A stretch of 64,000 nt of DNA from UBA695 sp042691655. GTDB lineage: Bacteria > Verrucomicrobiota > Verrucomicrobiia > Chthoniobacterales > Chthoniobacteraceae. The position numbers and the translations under genes are program-made. Location of the stretch: positions 4,526,001 through 4,590,000 of the forward strand of contig CP170506.1 of the NCBI GenBank assembly GCA_042691655.1, read 5' to 3'. Of the stretch, positions 33,077 to 39,188 are shown one piece after another. The notes beneath the pieces were generated by a model. It was given only the letters and a program-made list of their open reading frames with translations. It was not told where the DNA came from and searched no databases. The stretch's first letter is position 1; every line of letters begins with the position of its first letter.

Positions 33077-33220
33077 CTTAACAACCCCGCAACAAACGGC
33101 TGGCAATAGCCGAAACTCTATTGCCGTTTCCGGGCTATATTTATATGGCCGGGGGGCGGCGGCGTATGTCCAGGCCACCGGCTAAAGGCCGTCGCGGCCG
33201 TTTTGTTGCGGCTTGTTAAC
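33077..33220. repeat. 144-bp palindromic element abutting the intron 3' end
   Basis: The arms 33077-33100 (TTAACAACCCCGCAACAAAC) and 33197-33220 (inverse, GTTTTGTTGCGGCTTGTTAA) pair with a small internal mismatch and one unpaired A. Inside are further hairpins such as GGCAATAG/CTATTGCC. A second hairpin (CCTTCGG/CCGAAGG) follows at 33225-33250. No gene. Confidence 0.65.
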
Positions 33221-33287
33221 TCCCGGCCTCCTTCGGATAACCCGAAGGGGGCTCGAGTTGGGAAATCTACAAAACAGCAAAGGATAT

Positions 33288-33494
33288 ATGAGAATCTCAC
33301 CGCATTCCGAAGATGCGCCTGCCCGTTGGTATTATGCATGCGGCAACCATGGGGTGGCTGGTCCGGTCACCCTCGAAGCCCTCCACTTCCTTCTTCTCAA
33401 GGGGGCCGTCACCTTTGATACGCTAGTGCTTCCAGAGCGTGGCGGCGGCTCATGGCGGCAATGCCGTGCCGTTTTTACCGACGAGGGAAATTGA
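33288..33494 (+). CDS. GYF_2-domain small protein
   Basis: A 68-residue ORF with the GYF_2 (DUF4339) pattern: WYYACGNHGVAGPVTLEALHFLLLKGAVT...TLVLPERGGGSWRQCRAVF, which normally forms a peptide-binding module as W-Y...GPVS...L...G.I...T.V. A ribosome-binding site (AAAGGA) lies 4-5 bp before ATG 33288. The domain usually precedes membrane segments; here the protein ends right after the domain, so it is either a stand-alone module or a remnant. It precedes the branching enzyme by 141 bp on the same strand. Confidence 0.65.
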   Translation: MRISPHSEDAPARWYYACGNHGVAGPVTLEALHFLLLKGAVTFDTLVLPERGGGSWRQCRAVFTDEGN

Positions 33495-33635
33495 TCGTGC
33501 GGACCCCGGGGAGGGTTACCATTTTCCGCCAGATTCGAGCTTTTCCCCTGCCATTGCGTCGGGGAATGTCCTGTATTCCTCTGAAGGATCATTTTTCCCT
33601 TCATCCCCGGGCATTCCTCGGTCATCTTCGGGGCC

Positions 33636-35237
33636 ATGGCCAGCGGCTACCTCGCATTGATCCTCCACGCACATCTCCCGTATGTGCGGCACCCGGAATA
33701 TCCCGAATTCCTTGAGGAGGATTGGCTCTTTGAAGCGATCACGGAGACCTACATCCCGCTTCTCCAGATGATGCGCGGGCTGGCCGCCGACTCGGTGCCC
33801 TTCGCGCTCACCATGTCGATCACCCCGCCGCTGTGCGCCATGCTGCGCGATCCGCTGCTCCAGGAGCGTTACGTCCGCTACCTGGACCGCGCCATCGACC
33901 TGGCCACGCGCGAGCTCGACCGTATCGGGGGCGACAGCCGCCTCCAGCCCCTGGCCCGCTTTTACCTCGACCGCTTCGTGGCCGCCCGCTGTCTCTTCGT
34001 GGACGAATGCAAGGGGCAGCTCCTCCCCGCCTTTGCCAAGCTCCAGGACCAGGGGCTCCTGGAAATCATCACCTGCGCGGCCACCCACGGCTTCCTGCCC
34101 TTGATGCAGAACTTCCCCGAGGCCGTCCGCGCGCAGGTCATGATCGCCCGCGACGACTACGCCGCCACCTTCGGGCGCGACCCGGCGGGCATCTGGCTGC
34201 CCGAGTGCGGCTACGTGGCGGGGGTGGAAAAAGTGCTCGCCGAGGCGAATATCCGCTGGTTTGTCATCGACTCCCACGGGCTCATGTTCGGCAGCCCCCG
34301 GCCCCGCTACGCCATCTTTGCCCCCTGCTACACCCCGGCGGGCCCGGCCGTCTTTGCCCGCGACCGCGAATCGAGCCGCCAAGTCTGGAGCCAGGAGGAC
34401 GGCTACCCCGGCGACCCCGCCTACCGCGACTTTTACCGCGACATCGGCTTTGACCTGCCCCCCGAGCAGCTCGGGGCCTGGCTCACCCCCGGCAGCCCGC
34501 GCAAATTCTCCGGCATCAAGTACCACCGCATCACCGGCGCTACGCAGGAAAAGGACGTCTACAACCGCGCCTGGGCCATGGGAGCCGCCGACGCCCACGC
34601 CTCGCATTTCCTCCATTCCCGCGTCGAGCAGGTCCGCAACCTCCTGGAGAACACCAACATCGACCCCATCGTCGTGAGCCCTTACGACGCCGAGCTTTTC
34701 GGCCACTGGTGGTTCGAGGGCCCCGAGTTCCTCAACCTCTTTATCCGCAAAGCCGCCTACGACCAGACGACCTTCCGGATGACCACCCCGAGCCGGTTCT
34801 TGGCCGATCACCCCACCCAGCAGCTCGTCGTCCCCTCCGCTTCGAGCTGGGGCCACAAGGGGTACTGGGAAGTATGGCTCGACGAGAGCAACTCGTGGAT
34901 CTACCCCCACCTGCACGTCGCCGCCCGGCGCATGACCGAGGTGGCCACCGAGTTCGCAGCGCTTGCCCAGCCCTTGCCCGAGATCCAGGAGCGGGCGCTG
35001 AAACAGCTCGCCCGCGAACTCCTCCTGGCGCAGTCGAGCGACTGGGCCTTCCTCATGAAAACCGGCACCGCCTCGGCCTACGCCTCCAAACGGACCAAGG
35101 ACCACGTGCTGCGTTTCACCCGCCTCTACGACCAGATCCGGGGCCGCAATATTGACGAAAAGTTTCTGGATAATTGCGAATGGCGAGACAACATATTCGC
35201 CGACGTCCAATGGCGTCATTATGTTCGCAAACCCTAA
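33636..35237 (+). CDS. GH57 1,4-alpha-glucan branching enzyme
   Basis: A 533-residue glycoside hydrolase family 57 enzyme forming alpha-1,6 branches in glycogen-like glucan. The start MASGYLALILHAHLPYVRHP is the family N-terminus. The catalytic nucleophile is Glu190 in GIWLPECGY and the acid/base is Asp351 in SPYDAELFGHWWFEGP, spacing close to the characterised Thermococcus enzyme. The C-terminal helical part (SSWGHKGYWEVWLDE to the end) fits branching enzymes rather than alpha-amylases. It overlaps the next gene by 17 bp. Confidence 0.92.
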   Translation: MASGYLALILHAHLPYVRHPEYPEFLEEDWLFEAITETYIPLLQMMRGLAADSVPFALTMSITPPLCAMLRDPLLQERYVRYLDRAIDLATRELDRIGGDSRLQPLARFYLDRFVAARCLFVDECKGQLLPAFAKLQDQGLLEIITCAATHGFLPLMQNFPEAVRAQVMIARDDYAATFGRDPAGIWLPECGYVAGVEKVLAEANIRWFVIDSHGLMFGSPRPRYAIFAPCYTPAGPAVFARDRESSRQVWSQEDGYPGDPAYRDFYRDIGFDLPPEQLGAWLTPGSPRKFSGIKYHRITGATQEKDVYNRAWAMGAADAHASHFLHSRVEQVRNLLENTNIDPIVVSPYDAELFGHWWFEGPEFLNLFIRKAAYDQTTFRMTTPSRFLADHPTQQLVVPSASSWGHKGYWEVWLDESNSWIYPHLHVAARRMTEVATEFAALAQPLPEIQERALKQLARELLLAQSSDWAFLMKTGTASAYASKRTKDHVLRFTRLYDQIRGRNIDEKFLDNCEWRDNIFADVQWRHYVRKP

Positions 35238-36576
35238 GCCTCTTAAGCCTCGTTCCTTTTTCCACTTCATCATCGCCGGGTCGCTCGCGCTTGGCTCCGT
35301 GCTGGCCCAGGCCGAACCCGTTCGGATCGACTTCGTGCCCCCGCCCATCGAGGGAACGATCTCGCTCGGTATCTACGACAGCGCGGGTAAGCTCGTGCGC
35401 GTGCTCAACCGCGAGGCCGAGAACTCCGACTTTACCCTGGGCGACGACGGCCTGCGCACCCAGTGGGACGGCAACGACGACCACGGCATCCCCGCTCCCG
35501 CCGGAACCTACCGCGCCAAAGGGGTCGCCGTGGGCGAGCTGGGCGTGGAGGGGATCGACTTTGTCGGCAACGACTGGGTGGGCGGGGACGACGCGCCGCA
35601 CTTGAGCAAGATCACTGACCTGAAGGTTAATGGCACCGGAACGCTCTTTATCGCCAGCCAACTGCCCGGGCAGGAGAAGGCGGCGGTTTACTCCGTGACC
35701 ATCAAACCGAGCGATACGCCCGGTGAAGATGCGGAGACCGTGCTTACCCCTCAAGCCGAGATGCCGCCGGTGATGTTTGCGCGCCCGGTGCCGACAGCGG
35801 TTGGCGACAAGCCGCACGATTTCGGATTCAACAACACAGCCTGGGTCATCGACGGCAACGCCGTAAAACAATACGCCATTAACTCGGTGGTAATTCGTAC
35901 GCTCGCCTCCAAGCCGGGCGACCCGCTCCCAGTCAAGCTCGCCGCCTCTCAGACGGAGGACAAACTCTTTGTCCTCTACGAAAACGCCGATCTCCAGCGC
36001 GTGCGCGGCTACGACTTCACCGGCCTCAAGCCCGGCGACGCCCCGAAGGTCCTCTTCGAAAACGACATCATTTTCAGCAACAGCTACGAACAGGTCGCCT
36101 CCCGGCTGAAATTCCCCGACGGCCGCCCGTTCGCGCCCGCCCCGGTGCTCACCGTCAACCTCGTCGAGAACCCGCTCGACACCCCGGAGAAGGACAAAAA
36201 GAAGCGCAAAGCCCCATCCATCCAGCTCCGCGCCCAAGTGGACAAAGAAGGCGCGTGGATCGCCACCGCCGACGGCCTGCCGCTCTGCAAAGTCTCCGAC
36301 ACGCCCAACCTGCGCTGGGCAGCCTTCGGGCGGCTCGCCGCCAACCGGCCCGTCACCTTTTTCGCCAGCGACGGCGCGGCGGTCGAGGAGTACCAAATCT
36401 CCGGCATCGCCAACCTGATGGCCTTCGACGCCGGGACATTCCCGTGGAACCCCAACGCCGCAGCCCCCTCGCCCTCTCCCGCCGCCTCTCCGAGCGCAAC
36501 GCCTTCGCCTTCCGCCACCCCGCCCCCCAGCGCGCCGCTGCCTCCGGCAACCCTCTCGGGCTCAGCGGCGAAATAG
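35221..36576 (+). CDS. Secreted protein with FlgD-Ig-like domain
   Basis: A 451-residue exported protein. The signal peptide is MFANPKPLKPRSFF, then HFIIAGSLALGSVLAQA|EP. Residues about 30-110 form a FlgD-type Ig fold: GTISLGIYDSAGKLVRVLNR followed by WDGNDDHGIPAPAGTYRAKG. The middle looks like a beta-propeller-like region without a recognised family, and the C-terminus is a Pro/Ser/Ala low-complexity tail. The start overlaps the 3' end of the branching enzyme gene by 17 bp, so they are co-expressed. Function unknown; possibly a cell-surface carbohydrate-associated protein. Confidence 0.75.
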   Translation: MFANPKPLKPRSFFHFIIAGSLALGSVLAQAEPVRIDFVPPPIEGTISLGIYDSAGKLVRVLNREAENSDFTLGDDGLRTQWDGNDDHGIPAPAGTYRAKGVAVGELGVEGIDFVGNDWVGGDDAPHLSKITDLKVNGTGTLFIASQLPGQEKAAVYSVTIKPSDTPGEDAETVLTPQAEMPPVMFARPVPTAVGDKPHDFGFNNTAWVIDGNAVKQYAINSVVIRTLASKPGDPLPVKLAASQTEDKLFVLYENADLQRVRGYDFTGLKPGDAPKVLFENDIIFSNSYEQVASRLKFPDGRPFAPAPVLTVNLVENPLDTPEKDKKKRKAPSIQLRAQVDKEGAWIATADGLPLCKVSDTPNLRWAAFGRLAANRPVTFFASDGAAVEEYQISGIANLMAFDAGTFPWNPNAAAPSPSPAASPSATPSPSATPPPSAPLPPATLSGSAAK

Positions 36577-36617
36577 CAAATGTCAAAACGGGACAATGAA
36601 GAAAACTAGGGGATCTC

Positions 36618-36660
36618 TTGAAACTTGCCACACCTGCTCCTTTTCATTGTCAAGTTTCAA
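36618..36660. repeat. Short inverted repeat at left edge of element copy 1
   Basis: TTGAAACTTG (36618-36627) and its exact inverse CAAGTTTCAA (36651-36660) enclose 23 bp. It is 40 bp after the secreted protein's stop and overlaps the left end of the 185-bp element copy 1. Confidence 0.5.
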
Positions 36661-36832
36661 CGGCGTGTTGCCCGAATGGTTTTGCGTCAGAGTGGAAAAC
36701 TTCAACGCTTTAAAATGGCCTATACGGGTTCCTAATTTCTTGGGAGTGGGTTTTGATCCCTCAAAAGCATCCAAATTAGGCCGTATTTTAGAAAAGCATG
36801 ATTTGGGCAACACGCCGTCAAGTGTTGACCCC
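36649..36832. repeat. 185-bp inverted-end element, copy 1
   Basis: It carries internal arms GGCGTGTTGCCCGAAT and ATTTGGGCAACACGCC and ends in GTTGACC. About 95% of its core matches copy 2 (37090-37274) in direct orientation. AT-richer than its neighbours. The left tip is degenerate compared with copy 2. Confidence 0.85.
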
Positions 36833-36859
36833 ATTCCCACACTCTCAAAAAAATAACCT

Positions 36860-37123
36860 ATGCGACGAGTTAAGACGATTTTAGGTGCGGCCCTGCTATT
36901 GTTCGGTGTTATTGCAGTATTAGTTTGTGTATTGAGTATGATTGATCCTGCTGCTGCCCAACTTACAGACGATGCTAGTCCGTTTGGTAAACCGCGCGGC
37001 TTAGGCAGTAATCTCGCACTGTTGTTTTTTTATCTCGCCGTTACTGCTTGTGGATATTTCCTGATTAGGAATGGACGACGTAGTGCAAAGGGGTCAAATC
37101 TTGACGGCGTGTTGCCCAAATGA
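36860..37123 (+). CDS. Small two-helix membrane protein between repeat copies
   Basis: An 87-residue ORF with two hydrophobic segments (ILGAALLLFGVIAVLVCVLSMI and LALLFFYLAVTACGYFLI). No family recognised. It lies exactly between two near-identical 185-bp elements, and its last codons and stop (NLDGVLPK) are supplied by copy 2. Codon use is visibly AT-rich compared with flanking genes, suggesting transfer. The repeat-gene-repeat layout resembles a cassette. No clear ribosome-binding site. Confidence 0.5.
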   Translation: MRRVKTILGAALLLFGVIAVLVCVLSMIDPAAAQLTDDASPFGKPRGLGSNLALLFFYLAVTACGYFLIRNGRRSAKGSNLDGVLPK

Positions 37124-37274
37124 TTTCGCGTCAGAGTGGAAAACTTCAACGCTTTAAAATGGCCTATACGGGTTCCTAATTTCTTGGGAGTGGGTTTTGA
37201 TCCCTCAAAAACATCCAAATTAGGCCGTATTTTAGAAAAGCATGATTTGGGCAACACGCCATCAAGTGTTGACC
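37090..37274. repeat. 185-bp inverted-end element, copy 2
   Basis: Terminal inverted repeats of at least 28 bp: left GGGGTCAAATCTTGACGGCG at 37090-37109, right inverse ending CAAGTGTTGACC at 37274, with about two mismatches. The GGGGTCAA-type end recalls mobile palindromes moved by Y1/RAYT transposases elsewhere, but none is encoded here. Confidence 0.85.
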
Positions 37275-37322
37275 TCTTATCGAGTTATCGCTGGCTGGCG
37301 GCGCATGGTTACCAGCGCCCCT

Positions 37323-37733
37323 TCAGGGCGCAACGTTCTCCGCGAAACCGCCAAGGGTTGGGGGCAAGCCGCCCGGTTTCAGATGGTAAGTGCGGAACTT
37401 ATAAATGCCGCCCATGGGCCTGGGTTCAACGGGAGGCAGGAAGGGGAAGGGAGCATAACTTTCCATGCTCAACGCGGTTACAACGCCCCCCGCATGGAAT
37501 GGATTGCCGCTCAAGAGCGCCCGGCGACGCTCGCCTGCCAACTCTTCGGCGGTCTCAAAGCCTCGCAACAGCAGCAGCCGCCCGAGTTGACCGATCTCGG
37601 TTCGCCAGCAACCGAGAAGCTCGCCCGCCGCATCGCCCTCGCCTAGGAAAGCGCGTGCGCCAGCCCAGGCCTCATGCACGGACAAGAGCGGGCAAGAGAG
37701 GGTCGTGAGCTCGTAGATAGAGTGTGCACGCAA
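37323..37733 (-). pseudogene. NIPSNAP-family protein, C-terminally truncated
   Basis: A 136-codon frame. Residues 5-90 form one NIPSNAP (dimeric alpha/beta barrel) domain: SIYELTTL...LLGCWRTEIGQLGRLLLLRGFETAEELAGERRRALLSGNP. A second begins at EPRPMGGIYKFRTYHLKPGGLP and is cut after about 30 residues. Full family members carry two complete domains (about 200 residues). The break lies within 50-60 bp of repeat element copy 2, which probably caused the truncation. The start is TTG 37733, just after the pterin dehydratase stop, so the two were probably co-transcribed. Confidence 0.65.
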
Positions 37734-37735
37734 AG

Positions 37736-38020
37736 CTATTCCGAGAGATTGTCGATCTTCCGGGCCATTTGCAAGTCGAGATCGGTGACGCCTCCCTCGC
37801 TGTGTGTCGAGAGCACGAGGCGCACTTTGTTAAAGCGGATGTCGATATCCGGGTGGTGCTCCTGCTCGGCGGCGATTTCCGCCACCTCGTTGACAAAATC
37901 GAGCGCCTGGTCGAAATCGTCGAACTCGAACGTCCTTTCGATCGCCTTTCGGTCGGCCTCCCATTCCGGGATGCGTTTCATCATTTCCTCCAACTGCGAT
38001 TGAGCAATCAGCGTGGCCAT
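37736..38020 (-). CDS. phhB: 4a-hydroxytetrahydrobiopterin dehydratase (PCD/DCoH)
   Basis: A 94-residue pterin-4a-carbinolamine dehydratase that recycles hydroxylated pterin cofactor. The family signature is EHHPDIDIRFNKVRLVLSTH followed by Asp in GVTDLD, containing the active-site His-His...His pattern. Typical length. Divergent from cysK (115 bp apart) and immediately upstream of the truncated NIPSNAP frame. No phenylalanine hydroxylase is nearby, as is common for bacterial PCDs. Confidence 0.92.
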   Translation of the reverse strand: MATLIAQSQLEEMMKRIPEWEADRKAIERTFEFDDFDQALDFVNEVAEIAAEQEHHPDIDIRFNKVRLVLSTHSEGGVTDLDLQMARKIDNLSE

Positions 38021-38135
38021 AGGTTTTTAAACGAGCGTTTTCGGTTTGCTGGGCGCGGATTGAAGTCCACCCTCGCAACGGTGACATCGCCCTTGAACCT
38101 GGAGATGCGTGGGTGTAAAAACACCGATTACTTTC

Positions 38136-39104
38136 ATGGGTAGTCTCCAAAGCAGCATTGTCGAAACGGTGGGGTGTACGCCGCTGGTCCGTCTGAACCG
38201 CCTTAGCGCCGGGCTCGCCGCCACCATCGCGCTCAAACTCGAATACTTTAACCCGCTCGGCAGCATCAAAGACCGCGTGGGTCGCGCGATGATCGAGGCG
38301 GCGGAAAAGGAGGGACGGATCGGCCCCGGTACGGAAATCGTGGAGCCCACCAGCGGCAATATGGGGATCGCGCTCGCCTTCGTGGCCGCCGCCCGCGGCT
38401 ACAAGATCACGCTGACCATGCCCGAGACCATGTCGCTCGAGCGCCGCGTGCTGCTCCTCATGCTCGGGGCCAAGCTGGAGCTGACCCCCGGGGCCGAGGG
38501 GATGCCCGGGGCCATCGCCCGCGCGCAGGATATTGTCCGGCGCAACCCAAATGCCTGGATGCCCAGCCAGTTCGACAACCCCGTCAACGTCGAGGCCCAC
38601 CGCAACACCACCGCGCGGGAAATCTGGGAGCAGACCGGCGGTCTGGTCGATATTTTCGTCGCCGCTGTCGGCACCGGCGGCACGCTCACCGGCGTCGCCG
38701 AGGCCATCAAAGAGCGCAAACCGGGCTTCCAAGCCGTCGCCGTCGAGCCGACCGAATCCGCCGTCATCACCCAGACGCGCGCCGGGCTGCCCATCCGCCC
38801 CGGCTTGCACTCGATCATGGGCGCGGGCGCGGGCTTTATTCCGAGAAATCTTCATCTGAACGTAGTGGACGAGGTAGTGACCGTCTCCAACCAAGACGCC
38901 TTTACCGTTGCCCGCCGTCTGGCCAAGGAAGAAGGCATCCTTGCCGGGATCACCTCCGGCGCGAATGTCTGGGCCGCCCTTGAACTCGCCAAACGGCCTG
39001 AGAACAAAGGCAAGCTGATCGTCACCGTGGCCGCCTCGTGCGGAGAGCGTTACCTCTCCACACCGCTGGCAGCCGAAGCGGTGGCCGAGGCTTCGGGGCG
39101 GTAG
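38136..39104 (+). CDS. cysK: Cysteine synthase (O-acetylserine sulfhydrylase)
   Basis: A 322-residue PLP enzyme that makes cysteine from O-acetylserine and sulfide. The PLP Lys is in FNPLGSIKDRVGRAM; the substrate loop is PTSGNMGIALAFVAA; the phosphate-binding Gly loop is VGTGGTLTGVAEA and the C-terminal block is GITSGANVWAALELA. The start MGSLQSSIVETVGCTPLV matches the family; an upstream ATG adds nine residues. The stop codon lies in the loop of a terminator hairpin. Confidence 0.94.
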   Translation: MGSLQSSIVETVGCTPLVRLNRLSAGLAATIALKLEYFNPLGSIKDRVGRAMIEAAEKEGRIGPGTEIVEPTSGNMGIALAFVAAARGYKITLTMPETMSLERRVLLLMLGAKLELTPGAEGMPGAIARAQDIVRRNPNAWMPSQFDNPVNVEAHRNTTAREIWEQTGGLVDIFVAAVGTGGTLTGVAEAIKERKPGFQAVAVEPTESAVITQTRAGLPIRPGLHSIMGAGAGFIPRNLHLNVVDEVVTVSNQDAFTVARRLAKEEGILAGITSGANVWAALELAKRPENKGKLIVTVAASCGERYLSTPLAAEAVAEASGR

Positions 39105-39114
39105 CCGCCCTTTT
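39096..39114 (+). terminator. Terminator containing the cysK stop codon
   Basis: GGGCGG-TAG-CCGCCC-TTTT: a six-base-pair GC stem whose three-base loop is the cysK stop codon, followed by four T residues. Unusually compact, and the ribosome would cover it while terminating. Confidence 0.5.
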
Positions 39115-39188
39115 GTCCAGTTGAACATCCCTTGACACCGGTGGGAAATAAACGACCGGTGACTAGTCATCTTTCCTACACCAAAAAA

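Noticed and set aside
33077..33220. Integron attC site
   Set aside because: The ends are only loosely like the core sites, no integrase or cassette array is visible and the intron's 5' flank lacks the attC half expected for attC-targeting introns; kept only as a palindrome.
36598..36840. 85-codon minus-strand frame inside repeat copy 1
   Set aside because: It is composed of the repeat's own inverted-end sequence, is mirrored in copy 2 and has no protein-like features.
37242..37646. 135-codon plus-strand frame
   Set aside because: The opposite strand has a clear NIPSNAP domain over the same bases, and the plus frame begins inside repeat element copy 2.
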